From Parcubacteria group bacterium (GTDB lineage: Bacteria > Patescibacteriota > Patescibacteriia > Magasanikbacterales > GCA-002688135), in NCBI GenBank assembly GCA_002688135.1, contig NZCD01000069.1:1-45604 (forward strand): a stretch of 45,604 bases of DNA, in the 5' to 3' direction. This document shows positions 24,049 to 30,745 of this stretch, piece after piece. Below the pieces are notes generated by a model that was given only the letters and a program-made list of their open reading frames with translations, had not been told where the DNA came from and did no database searches. The translations under genes and the position numbers were made by a program. Position 1 is the first letter of the stretch, and every line of letters starts with the position of its first letter.

Positions 24049-24534
24049 ATGATTACTGACTTTATTATTCAGGCAACAGCTAAGGCATTAATGATTACTA
24101 CTGCCGCTTCAACGCTTCCTGTTGCTATTAATTCTACCCCTTCTGCGGTACAAGATGTGTCGCGTAGTTTTGGTATTGGGCAGCGCGTGCCCGATCCACT
24201 TCCGATTTCGGAAGAACGTGGCTATACCACATGGGTTGGTACGACTGCGTATTCATCTTCACCAGATCAAACTGACGATTCCCCATTTATTACAGCGAAT
24301 CAAACCGTTGTGCGTGATGGGATTGTTGCGGCAAATTTTTTACCATTTGGAACTCGTGTGAAAGTTCCAGAGTTGTATGGTGACAAAGAATTTGTTGTGG
24401 CGGATCGAATGAATGCGCGTTATTACAAAAAAATGGATTTTTGGATGCCTACTCGTGAGGCTGCGATGGCGCATGGGTATAAGTACGTCGAAATCGAAGT
24501 ACTTCCTCCGGCGCATAATATTGCGCGACAGTAG
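24049..24534 (+). CDS. Secreted 3D-domain (double-psi beta-barrel) protein
   Basis: About 161 residues. The N-terminus carries a modest hydrophobic signal-like stretch (MITDFIIQATAKALMITTAA). The C-terminal half is a 3D/double-psi barrel domain: 'GTTAYSSSPDQTDDSPFITA', 'GIVAANFLPFGTRVKVPELYG', 'EFVVADRMNARYYKKMDFWMP'. These supply the aspartates typical of the family (the D in 'VADRM', 'KMDFW'). Related domains are found in lytic transglycosylase-like and wall-remodelling proteins. I start at the second ATG because the first lies inside a repeat. A strong terminator follows the stop. Substrate is taken to be peptidoglycan by family analogy. Confidence 0.8.
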   Translation: MITDFIIQATAKALMITTAASTLPVAINSTPSAVQDVSRSFGIGQRVPDPLPISEERGYTTWVGTTAYSSSPDQTDDSPFITANQTVVRDGIVAANFLPFGTRVKVPELYGDKEFVVADRMNARYYKKMDFWMPTREAAMAHGYKYVEIEVLPPAHNIARQ

Positions 24535-24551
24535 CCTTATAATTTATTTAG

Positions 24552-24576
24552 AAAAACGGCTAACGCCGTTTTTTGG
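24552..24576 (+). terminator. Terminator of the 3D-domain gene
   Basis: AAAAACGGC, loop TAAC, GCCGTTTTTT. Nine perfect pairs plus T tract. Confidence 0.9.
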
Positions 24577-24769
24577 TTTATTTTTATTTCATTATTTTTT
24601 ATTATTATTGTACTCTATGAAAGCTTTATTTTGTCACAGTAAATTTCTTGCATTGCTTTTTCAAAAAAGCAACAAAAACCTCGCGCCACGTTCTGTTTTG
24701 GGCTCACCTTGTTTTTTCAGACTAATTTTCAAACTCACTCTCGGGCCTAACACACACAAAACTTTGACC

Positions 24770-24846
24770 AATCCCCGCCTACGCGGGGATGACAATCTAT
24801 AATTGAGGCTCGTCTTTATGGATCCCGGCCTACGCCGGGATGACAA
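24770..24846. repeat. Two adjacent half-size miniature repeats
   Basis: ATCCCCGCCTACGCGGGGAT plus GACA (about 24770-24794) and ATGGATCCCGGCCTACGCCG plus GGATGACA (about 24818-24846). Same family, same orientation. Confidence 0.7.
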
Positions 24847-24853
24847 TTTTTAG

Positions 24854-24923
24854 TAGCTCTCGCTAAAGTTTCAAAACTTATTTGAAGAATTGATCACTCA
24901 ATCTGAAAATTTGTGATCAAAAG
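24854..24923. repeat. AGCTCTC/AATCTGAAAATTT repeat, copy 2
   Basis: TAGCTCTCGCTAAAGTTTC at the left, TTTGAAGAATTGATCACTC and AATCTGAAAATTTGTGATC at the right. Matches 8761-8862 on both sides and 43324-43369 on the right part. Confidence 0.7.
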
Positions 24924-25142
24924 TCTTGTGCGCGCTAGACCCTGCGTTCAAACAGTGAAAATTAGTATCTGAAAAAACTGCGTTTCGCTGATCCAAAACG
25001 CCACTATGCGCGGCGGCTATCGCCGACTTATATGCTGCTATCGCAGATTTTTATTGTTTTTATATGGTTTGGTTGACAAAGGGAGGTTTTGTGCTTACAG
25101 TTAATAGTGCTCGTTGATAATTGATTTTTTTAGGAGGGTAGC

Positions 25143-25502
25143 ATGGGCCAATCGGGTCCGTGGAAGAGGCGTCATACTGGTTTGAATGAGCTGAATCAGC
25201 GATCGGATGAATTTCGTCATCGTTCTGATTCTGCTTTAATTTCATTACATCAAAGATGTGATACTCGTTTGGGACGCATGAAAACGCGTTTGAAATTGGT
25301 ATTGATTATTTTGCTGTTAGGTGTGATTGGTTCTGTTTCCTTATTTCGTGTTGTGACATGGCTGGCATATATTTTTGTTGGCGTGTCTGTTATTGCGGGG
25401 TTTGTGGGTTTGCATGCAATTCACATTAAGGAAAAATGCTTCACAATGTTGGCCGTGATTTCTGTTGAATTGAAGGCGAGAGGCGTGAATCATCGGTTGT
25501 AG
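25143..25502 (+). CDS. Small two-helix membrane protein
   Basis: A 119-residue protein with no recognised family. The N-terminal 50 residues are hydrophilic and Arg/His/Asp-rich ('MGQSGPWKRRHTGLNELNQR', 'RCDTRLGRMKTRLK'). Two membrane helices follow (about 51-71, LVLIILLLGVIGSVSLF, and 74-95, WLAYIFVGVSVIAGFVGL), then a short tail. The strong ribosome site AGGAGGG lies five bases before the ATG. First of three adjacent small membrane proteins on the same strand, probably one operon that ends before the tRNA array. Confidence 0.7.
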   Translation: MGQSGPWKRRHTGLNELNQRSDEFRHRSDSALISLHQRCDTRLGRMKTRLKLVLIILLLGVIGSVSLFRVVTWLAYIFVGVSVIAGFVGLHAIHIKEKCFTMLAVISVELKARGVNHRL

Positions 25503-25558
25503 TTGACTTTTCACGAGTGCTTCAGTACATTGTGCCCAGGTCTTTACAGGAGGGCATG

Positions 25559-25942
25559 ATGAAGAGGTCTGACTTTGAATCTGAACATGCATTTATGCAT
25601 GCTCGGTCGTTGCGCATTCATGATATGGCTCGGAAGTGCATTTCTGCGGTTAGTGAAAGAGAGCAGCTTGAATATAATCGCTTGAATTTGTCGCGATATA
25701 TGTGGGCTGTGTGGTCGCTTGCTAGTTGGATTTTATTGGGTTTGTTTGCGAGACGTGCGTATATGTCTGATTTGGCGTATCATTCTTCGCTGGTCAGCGT
25801 GCTTAGTGGGTGTTTGCTTGTCGTGCTAATTCTTTTTGTGAAATCACGTCTTTATGCGAATCGAGTTTTTGAACTTAATGATATAATTCGGCCTCTTGCG
25901 GATTCTGCTGATGCTATATCGAAGACCTTCGAAGTGAAATAG
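25559..25942 (+). CDS. Small two-helix membrane protein
   Basis: 127 residues from MKRSDFESEHAFMHARSLRI. It has the same plan as the preceding protein: a hydrophilic basic-acidic N-terminus (about 55 residues), two membrane helices (about 58-77, YMWAVWSLASWILLGLF, and 87-106, SLVSVLSGCLLVVLILF), then a hydrophilic tail (LYANRVFELNDIIRPLADS). I chose the second of two adjacent ATG codons because AGGAGGG is four bases from it but only one base from the first. It starts 56 bases after the previous gene and ends three bases before the next. Function unknown. Confidence 0.7.
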   Translation: MKRSDFESEHAFMHARSLRIHDMARKCISAVSEREQLEYNRLNLSRYMWAVWSLASWILLGLFARRAYMSDLAYHSSLVSVLSGCLLVVLILFVKSRLYANRVFELNDIIRPLADSADAISKTFEVK

Positions 25943-25945
25943 TGC

Positions 25946-26191
25946 ATGATGCAGCTTGTGTTTGGCGCGGGGATGGTGAGTGCATTGATTGGGCTATGTG
26001 GAATCGTTGGTGTGTTGTTTTTTGTGGCTCGCGTACGGTATCTGCAGTCGCATCAATCTCAGGATGATGCTAAGATTGCACAATGGGACATGTATGCATT
26101 GCAAGGAATTCTTTCTGAGTTTGCTGCAAGTTTGTTTGCTCTTCTGTTGGGTGTAGTCTTGATTGTTGTTTCGCATTTGTTTGGCGGGTAA
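25946..26191 (+). CDS. Small two-helix membrane protein
   Basis: An 81-residue protein: an N-terminal membrane helix (about 5-28, VFGAGMVSALIGLCGIVGVLFF), a hydrophilic loop ('RVRYLQSHQSQDDAKIAQWD') and a second helix (about 57-77, FAASLFALLLGVVLIVVS). It lies three bases after the preceding gene, so translation is probably coupled. No family recognised. The cluster of three such proteins suggests a small membrane complex, but nothing in the sequence shows what it does. Confidence 0.65.
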   Translation: MMQLVFGAGMVSALIGLCGIVGVLFFVARVRYLQSHQSQDDAKIAQWDMYALQGILSEFAASLFALLLGVVLIVVSHLFGG

Positions 26192-26209
26192 GTCCCGTCT
26201 TTTTTATAC

Positions 26210-26238
26210 TTGATTTTTGTGAGTGATTTCTATATGAT
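26210..26238 (+). promoter_or_regulatory. Promoter of the tRNA-Cys array
   Basis: TTGATT (26210-26215), 17 bases, TATGAT (26233-26238). The predicted start (about 26245) falls six bases before the first tRNA-like unit. No other promoter is seen before the terminator at 26739, so all three units probably share one transcript. Confidence 0.65.
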
Positions 26239-26250
26239 ACATCTCGCTGT

Positions 26251-26435
26251 GGCCAGGTAGCCAAGTGGTAATGAAGGGGCCTTCAACCCTCTTAGTTGCT
26301 CAACTTACAATACTGGCAAGCTGCACCTGTTTTCACTCGTCGTTTGATCGACGTACTACAACGTACGCCTCACTGCACGACTCGTTCCAAACAGGCACAT
26401 CTTATCCAGTCTTGAAAGTTGCTCGCGTCCGTGGA
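26251..26435 (+). ncRNA. tRNA-Cys-headed structured RNA unit A
   Basis: It begins with 20 bases identical to the tRNA-Cys 5' end (GGCCAGGTAGCCAAGTGGTA) but loses the D-stem (GCC faces TGA). From TTGCTCAAC (26297) it becomes a different structure. P1: CAACTT 26301-26306 with AAGTTG 26416-26421. P2: CAATACTGG 26308-26316 with CCAGTCTTG 26406-26414. P3: CCTGTTT 26326-26332 with AAACAGG 26389-26395. P4: GTCGT 26339-26343 with ACGAC 26377-26381. P5: CGTAC 26352-26356 with GTACG 26363-26367. The internal loop between P2 and P3 (CAAGCTGCA / CACATCTTAT) is identical in unit B. No open frame, no tRNA 3' half. Identity unknown. Confidence 0.75.
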
Positions 26436-26446
26436 AATTAAAATGT

Positions 26447-26640
26447 GGCCAGGTAGCCAAGTGGTAAGGCAGGGGCCCACTTCACCCTCTATTCTCTATT
26501 GCTCAACATCCGATACTGGCAAGCTGCACCTATCTTCACTCGTCACTTATTCGACGTACGGAAATGTACGTCTCATTGCGTGACTCCCTCCAGATAGGCA
26601 CATCTTATCCAGTCTCGAATGTCGCCGATGTTCGTGGTCT
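26447..26640 (+). ncRNA. tRNA-Cys-headed structured RNA unit B
   Basis: It matches the tRNA-Cys gene through the D arm and, apart from the anticodon loop (CCACTTCA region instead of CTGCAAA), through CTCTATTC of the variable region. It then switches to the structured element: P1 AACATC 26505-26510 with GATGTT 26627-26632; P2 CGATACTGG 26511-26519 with CCAGTCTCG 26609-26617; P3 CCTATCT 26529-26535 with AGATAGG 26592-26598; P4 GTCAC 26542-26546 with GTGAC 26580-26584; P5 GACGTAC 26553-26559 with GTACGTC 26566-26572. Compared with unit A the helices differ by paired changes (P1, P2, P3 and P4) while single-stranded bases between P2 and P3 are unchanged. That is the pattern of a selected structure. 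Confidence 0.75.
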
Positions 26641-26658
26641 ATTGGAAATAAACACTTG

Positions 26659-26730
26659 GGCCAGGTAGCCAAGTGGTAAGGCAGGGGCCTGCAAAGCCTC
26701 TATTCGTGGGTTCGATCCCCGCTCTGGCCT
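26659..26730 (+). tRNA. tRNA-Cys (anticodon GCA)
   Basis: Acceptor GGCCAGG/TCTGGCC, D arm GCC-AAGTGGTAA-GGC, anticodon arm GGGGC-CTGCAAA-GCCTC with anticodon GCA, T arm GTGGG-TTCGATC-CCCGC, and discriminator U at 26730, the usual identity base for tRNA-Cys. CCA is not encoded. It is the third and only complete copy of the tRNA sequence in the array. Confidence 0.93.
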
Positions 26731-26738
26731 TATAAAAT

Positions 26739-26761
26739 CCATCACGTATGTGGTGGTTTTT
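26739..26761 (+). terminator. Terminator of the tRNA-Cys array
   Basis: CCATCAC, loop GTAT, GTGGTGG (one wobble pair), then TTTTT. Nine bases after tRNA-Cys. Confidence 0.8.
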
Positions 26762-26764
26762 ATG

Positions 26765-26793
26765 TTGACAATTTTTTTAGTGAATGCTATGGT
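26765..26793 (+). promoter_or_regulatory. Promoter of the NUDIX gene
   Basis: TTGACA (26765-26770), 17 bases, TATGGT (26788-26793) with a TGC extended -10. An upstream ATG at 26784 lies inside this promoter and so cannot be the start of translation. Confidence 0.65.
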
Positions 26794-26822
26794 TTTGCTG
26801 TTCTTTAATAAGGGGGTTAGTT

Positions 26823-27221
26823 ATGAGTGAAGTTGCAAAAGATTGTGCTCCGGTTGTGATTGTTGATCAGCATGGGAAATACATGTTGCAGTTTCGGGAT
26901 GATACTCCGGGAATCAACCATCCTTTGATGTGGGGATTTTTTGGAGGTCAATGTGAAGATGGTGAGACTCCGGGGCAATGCGCGTCTCGTGAGTTGCATG
27001 AGGAGTTGGTAGTTGAATTTATGGCGTTTGATTTTGAGGAGTTAGCATCTCTTCCAAAGGATAATGGTAGTATGCGGCATGTTGTTCGTTTGTGTTTTCC
27101 GATTGTGTGGGGAGAGTTTGCGTTATGTGAGGGGGCTGGTGTTGGATATTTCACTAAGGATGAGGCTTTGAAGTTGAATCTTGTTCCGGGTGCTCGTGTG
27201 ATTTTTGAGGAGGTTCTGTGA
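26823..27221 (+). CDS. NUDIX hydrolase
   Basis: 132 residues from MSEVAKDCAPVVIVDQHGKY. The NUDIX box is present: G-x5-E-x7-R-E-L-x-E-E in 'GGQCEDGETPGQCASRELHEEL', with the four catalytic acidic/Arg residues intact; only the late Gly is replaced by Val. The fold is standard: 'MLQFRDDTPGINHPLMWGFFGG' before the box and 'VPGARVIFEEVL' at the end. NUDIX enzymes remove nucleoside diphosphates linked to another moiety; the substrate cannot be told. Start fixed by AAGGGGG six bases upstream and the promoter position. Its last codons contain AGGAGG and a GTGA overlap with a decayed second copy. Confidence 0.88.
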   Translation: MSEVAKDCAPVVIVDQHGKYMLQFRDDTPGINHPLMWGFFGGQCEDGETPGQCASRELHEELVVEFMAFDFEELASLPKDNGSMRHVVRLCFPIVWGEFALCEGAGVGYFTKDEALKLNLVPGARVIFEEVL

Positions 27222-27364
27222 GTGACACGAAGAATTATGCTGGGTTTTTTATTCGAAATGCGGCTGGTTTGTATCTTTTGTAGTTTCGTATGACGTGTCC
27301 TGTTTGCAACCGATTTACTATGGTGCTCGCGAGATGTTTCGTAGATTTGCAGAATAGTTTATAA
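27218..27364 (+). pseudogene. Decayed tandem copy of the NUDIX gene
   Basis: A GTG overlaps the NUDIX stop (GTGA), four bases after AGGAGG. The frame reads SDTKNYAGFFIRNAAGLYLL, then TAG (27281-27283), then FRMT. This lines up with the intact gene's 'SEVAKDCAPVVIVDQHGKYMLQFRDD', so a Gln codon has become TAG. Further on, in a shifted frame, 'YGAREMFRRFAE' and a stop mirror the intact C-terminus 'PGARVIFEEVL'. The NUDIX box between is gone. It looks like a duplicated gene reduced by a point mutation and a large internal deletion. A clean terminator follows, so the remnant is still within the transcript. Confidence 0.65.
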
Positions 27365-27386
27365 GGGCTGATGAGCCCTTTTTTTA
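27363..27386 (+). terminator. Terminator of the NUDIX transcript
   Basis: AAGGGCT, loop GATG, AGCCCTT, then a run of T. Confidence 0.88.
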
Positions 27387-27451
27387 TTTTGTTTGAGGTG
27401 GTAATATCAGTGAGTAGTTTATAGTGAGTAGTGAGTAGAATTTTAATAATG

Positions 27452-27480
27452 TGGATCCTGGATCATGTCCGGGATGACAG
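27452..27480. repeat. Half-size miniature repeat before polA
   Basis: TGGATCCTGGATCATGTCCG followed by GGATGACAG. An ATG inside it is in frame with polA and would add eleven unrelated residues. Confidence 0.6.
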
Positions 27481-27497
27481 TTTCTATCGGCTCCGAT

Positions 27498-30170
27498 ATG
27501 AATTCTAACAAGACATTGGTTTTGATTGATGGGAACGCGATATTGCATCGTGCGTATCATGCATTGCCGCCGATGAGTACTAAGGATGGGATGTTGGTGA
27601 ATGCGGTGTATGGGTTTTCGTCTCTTTTGTTGAAGATTATGAATGACATTAAACCAGAAGGTTTGGTGTGTACTTTTGATTTGCCTGGGGGGACGTTTCG
27701 AGATGAGATTTATCCAGAATATAAAGCGACGCGTGAGAAGAAATCGCAGGAGTTGTATGATCAGTTGGATCCGATTAAAGATGTGTTGGATGCGTTTGCT
27801 ATTCCGTGGTTTGAGAAAGAGGGGTATGAGGCCGATGATATTATTGGATCGATTGCAAAACAGGTGACGAAAAAAAATAAGGACTGGAAGGTTCTCATTG
27901 TGACTGGAGATTTGGATGAGTTGCAGTTGGTGGATGAGCGGATTAATTTATATATGTTGAAGAAGGGGATTTCGCAGGTACAGATTTATGATGAGGTTGC
28001 TGTGCATGAAAGGTATGGTTTGACTCCGGATGAGTTGATTGATTATAAGGCTTTTAAGGGTGATCCATCTGATAATATTAAGGGTGTTGCTGGGATTGGA
28101 GATAAGGGTGCTACGCAATTGATTCAGAAGTTTGGTTCGGTTGAGGGCGTTTATAAGGCTTTGGGTGATGATGGTTTGGAGGGGTTTTCTGATGGGGTTG
28201 CGAAAAAAGTTCGTGAGGGGGAGGATAGTGCGAAGTTATCGAAAGAGCTGGTGACTATTGTTTGCGATTTAAAAACAGATTTTGATTTGAAGGATTCGTA
28301 TCTTCATGATTTTGAGTTTGAGGATGTTGAGAAGGTTTTTCGTGGTTTGGAATTTGGTTCACTTTTGTCGAGGGTTCCTGGTTCGAAAGTTGCGCCGGTG
28401 CGAGCTTCTTCAGCTGGATTTACGATTATTCCGCTTGAGGTGAATGTTGATCAGAAGGATTGGAAGGAATTTATTGGATTGTGTGAGAAGCAAAAGCAAT
28501 TGATTGTGTTTTTACATAAAGCCGAGCAAGTTTCGATGTTTGAATCTGGGATTACGATAGGGTGTGTAGCAGGAAAAGAGGTTTATGTATTTGTTCTGAA
28601 TGATGCGCGACGTAATCAATTGTTGGATACTATTTTGGAAAAAAATATTAGGTTGGTTGGTTTTGATGTGAAGCGAATGTTTCATGAATTGGATGTTGAT
28701 GATGTATCAGGATTTGTGATTGATGATGTTATGTTGTTGGAGTATGTTTTGCATGCTGGGCGGCAAACGACATTATCGAATGTGTTGTTTCAGTATGCTG
28801 ATGTACAGATTGGATCCCCGCTTTCGCGGGGACAAGGCAAAGTTCCGACGAATGTTGCGCAGTATGTTGCGAATATTGTGGAGGGTGTTGGTGTTGCGCA
28901 TGATGCATTGCGAAAGGAGATTTCAAAACATCCGTCAAAGAAAATTGTAGATGATATTGAGTTGCCTTTGTTGCCGGTTTTGTATGCTATGGAACGTGCT
29001 GGGGTTTTGTTGGATGTTGAGGAATTGTCGAAGTTGCATGATGTAGTTGTGAAAGATATAGAGAAATTGAAAAAGAAAATGTATAAGGCTTGTGGGGTTG
29101 AGTTTAATATTTCGTCGCCATCGCAGTTGAAGGATGTTTTGTTTGAGACTTTGCAGTTGCCGACGCAAGGAATTAAGAAAGGGAAAACAGGGTATTCTAC
29201 AGCAGCTTCAGAATTGGAAAAGTTGCGAGGAATGCATCCGGTTATTGAAGATATTTTTGTGTATAGGGAATTGTCGAAATTACAGTCGACTTATATTGAT
29301 GCGTTGCCGAAGTTGGTGGCGAGTGATGGGCGTGTGCATACAACATTTGCGCAATCGGTTACTTCTACAGGGCGATTGGCATCTCTTAATCCGAATTTGC
29401 AAAATATTCCGATGCGTACAGAACGAGGGCGTGAGGTGCGCGCGGCGTTTATTCCAAAGGATGGTTTTGTATTATTGGCGGCTGATTATTCGCAGATTGA
29501 GTTGCGATTAGTTGCGCATATTTCGAAGGATAAAGAATTGACTCGCATATTTCGCGAAGGTGAGGATGTTCATACAGCGACTGCGGCAAAGATTCATGGG
29601 ATTCCAATTGAGAAAGTTACCAAGGATATTCGACGAACAGCGAAGGAAGTTAACTTTGGAGTTTTGTATGGAATGGGGTCGTTTGGCTTGGCGCAACGCA
29701 CGGGAATCTCACGAGTTGAGGCTGCGGAGTTTATTGAAAATTATTTTGATTTGTTTTCGGGCGTGAAAAAATATGTTGATGAGACGATAAAGCAAGCGAC
29801 GAAGGATGGATTTGTTGAGACCATGTTTGGTCGTCGTCGAGAATTGCCGGAATTATCGAGTGATGTTGGGATGGTGCGGAAGGCTGGCGAGCGCATGGCA
29901 GTGAATATGCCAACACAAGGTGCGCAAGCTGATATCATTAAAAAAGCGATGGTAGAATTGTATGAGGTTTTGGATGGAGAGGAAGATGAGATTAAGATGT
30001 TGCTGCAAGTTCACGATGAGTTGGTATTTGAAGTGAAAAAAGGAGAGGAGGAAAAATGGAGTAAGAAAATTAAGAGGGTTATGGAGGATGTAGTTAAATT
30101 ATCCGTGCCAATTATTGTTGATGTGCATGTGGGAGATAATTGGAGGGATATGAAAGAACTTCATTGTTAA
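27498..30170 (+). CDS. polA: DNA polymerase I
   Basis: About 890 residues. The 5'-3' exonuclease domain comes first ('TLVLIDGNAILHRAYHALPP', 'GYEADDIIGSIAKQ', 'KGDPSDNIKGVAGIGDKGA'). The central 3'-5' exonuclease-like domain looks degraded. The polymerase domain has motif A 'LAADYSQIELRLVAHIS', motif B 'RRTAKEVNFGVLYGMGSFGLAQ' and motif C 'LLQVHDELVFEV'. At 28812-28835 a palindromic sequence of the local intergenic repeat family is translated in frame (GSPLSRGQGKV), inserted in the central domain. The start is the ATG at 27498, because an earlier in-frame ATG (27465) lies in a repeat. The enzyme removes primers and fills repair gaps. Confidence 0.95.
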   Translation: MNSNKTLVLIDGNAILHRAYHALPPMSTKDGMLVNAVYGFSSLLLKIMNDIKPEGLVCTFDLPGGTFRDEIYPEYKATREKKSQELYDQLDPIKDVLDAFAIPWFEKEGYEADDIIGSIAKQVTKKNKDWKVLIVTGDLDELQLVDERINLYMLKKGISQVQIYDEVAVHERYGLTPDELIDYKAFKGDPSDNIKGVAGIGDKGATQLIQKFGSVEGVYKALGDDGLEGFSDGVAKKVREGEDSAKLSKELVTIVCDLKTDFDLKDSYLHDFEFEDVEKVFRGLEFGSLLSRVPGSKVAPVRASSAGFTIIPLEVNVDQKDWKEFIGLCEKQKQLIVFLHKAEQVSMFESGITIGCVAGKEVYVFVLNDARRNQLLDTILEKNIRLVGFDVKRMFHELDVDDVSGFVIDDVMLLEYVLHAGRQTTLSNVLFQYADVQIGSPLSRGQGKVPTNVAQYVANIVEGVGVAHDALRKEISKHPSKKIVDDIELPLLPVLYAMERAGVLLDVEELSKLHDVVVKDIEKLKKKMYKACGVEFNISSPSQLKDVLFETLQLPTQGIKKGKTGYSTAASELEKLRGMHPVIEDIFVYRELSKLQSTYIDALPKLVASDGRVHTTFAQSVTSTGRLASLNPNLQNIPMRTERGREVRAAFIPKDGFVLLAADYSQIELRLVAHISKDKELTRIFREGEDVHTATAAKIHGIPIEKVTKDIRRTAKEVNFGVLYGMGSFGLAQRTGISRVEAAEFIENYFDLFSGVKKYVDETIKQATKDGFVETMFGRRRELPELSSDVGMVRKAGERMAVNMPTQGAQADIIKKAMVELYEVLDGEEDEIKMLLQVHDELVFEVKKGEEEKWSKKIKRVMEDVVKLSVPIIVDVHVGDNWRDMKELHC
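28812..28835. repeat. Miniature repeat inserted in frame inside polA
   Basis: GGATCCCCGCTTTCGCGGGG followed by ACAA. The 6-bp arms CCCCGC (28816-28821) and GCGGGG (28826-28831) flank TTTC, as in the intergenic copy at 24013-24039. Relative to that copy two bases of the GATGACA end are missing, which keeps the reading frame open. Confidence 0.7.
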
Positions 30171-30257
30171 ATTGTTAAATGGCTAAATTGTTTTGCGCCT
30201 GCGGCGCTGAAATGAGTGAGGTGTTAACAATTTAATAATCTTTCATGTTTGTTGTAT

Positions 30258-30285
30258 TTGACCATCTTCTCATTTTTGTTACCAT
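30258..30285 (+). promoter_or_regulatory. Possible hicBA promoter
   Basis: TTGACC (30258-30263), 16 bases, TACCAT (30280-30285), about 20 bases before the hicB ATG. The -10 box is weak. Confidence 0.4.
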
Positions 30286-30306
30286 GAAGATAATGAAATT
30301 TTGTGT

Positions 30307-30528
30307 ATGACAAAAATAGATTTAAAATCAGTGGTTTGGAAAGAGGGCGACTATTATGTGTCGCGTTGTCTTGATGTAGAAGTATCAAGTTTTGGGAAAA
30401 CGAAAAAAGAGGCTCTGGCTATGCTTCAGGAGGCTTTGGAATTATATTTTGAGGATGTTCCGGTTCCTGAAAAGAAGGAGCTTATTAAGCGTCCAACTCT
30501 TGCGTCGGTGACGCTTTCGTATGCCTAA
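30307..30528 (+). CDS. hicB: HicB-family antitoxin
   Basis: 73 residues: MTKIDLKSVVWKEGDYYVSR, then 'CLDVEVSSFGKTKKEALAMLQEALELYF'. The 'E.gyYva.cp.l...s.G.T.eEA...l.ea...' pattern is the partial RNase-H-like fold of HicB. The C-terminus is short (ends 'ASVTLSYA') and has no obvious DNA-binding helix-turn-helix, as in the small HicB class. It overlaps hicA by eight bases, so the pair is translationally coupled. Here the antitoxin gene comes first, while many hic loci place hicA first. I start at the ATG rather than at a TTG two codons earlier. Confidence 0.82.
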   Translation: MTKIDLKSVVWKEGDYYVSRCLDVEVSSFGKTKKEALAMLQEALELYFEDVPVPEKKELIKRPTLASVTLSYA

Positions 30529-30742
30529 ACAATATTCTGTTAGGCTTGTGATACGTGTTCTTAGAAGCAAAGGCTTCTTTTTTGTTTCTCAAAAGGGTTC
30601 TCATGCTAAGTACAGAAAAGTTGGTAAGCTTGTATTGACCGTCATTATTCCTAAGCATGAGAAGGATTTGCGTTATGGAACATTTAAGTCTATTTTGGAA
30701 CAAGCTCAGTTAAAGGAAAGTGATTTTAATAAGAGAAAATAA
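30521..30742 (+). CDS. hicA: HicA-family mRNA interferase toxin
   Basis: A 73-residue basic protein with a dsRNA-binding-like fold: 'VRLVIRVLRSKGFFFVSQKGSHAKYRK' carries the family's catalytic His in GSH. 'VIIPKHEKDLRYGTFKSILEQAQLKESDF' matches the conserved 'vP.H...el..GTl..ILkqagl..eeF' ending. HicA cuts mRNA and tmRNA when not bound by HicB. The gene is intact, with all expected residues, so the toxin is probably active. Followed after three bases by an HD hydrolase gene, perhaps in the same transcript. Confidence 0.87.
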   Translation: MPKQYSVRLVIRVLRSKGFFFVSQKGSHAKYRKVGKLVLTVIIPKHEKDLRYGTFKSILEQAQLKESDFNKRK

Positions 30743-30745
30743 TAT

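Larger units (their letters stand above)
24535..25142. other. Gene-free repeat-rich region
   Basis: After the terminator there is a short GCTTTTT/AAAAAGC-type hairpin (about 24655-24671), two miniature repeats (24770-24846), a copy of the AGCTCTC repeat (24854-24923) and small GC-rich hairpins (about 25008-25050). The reading frames across it are repeat translations and not genes. A possible AGGAGGG ribosome site at the right edge belongs to the next gene. Confidence 0.6.

Noticed and set aside
24413-24802. Open frame of 129 codons on the plus strand
   Set aside because: It starts inside the 3D-domain gene, crosses its terminator and continues into repeats.
26297-26435. Integron attC site
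   Set aside because: GCTCAAC resembles the RYYYAAC end, but the other end (GTTGCTC, GTTCGTG) does not fit GTTRRRY, and no cassette genes or integrase are present.
26251-26640. Group I or archaeal-type intron inside tRNA genes
   Set aside because: Units A and B lack any tRNA 3' half (no T arm or 3' acceptor strand), so there is nothing to splice to within each unit, and no group I core was seen.
27465-27497. Earlier ATG for polA
   Set aside because: It lies within a copy of the miniature repeat and adds residues unlike any polymerase N-terminus.
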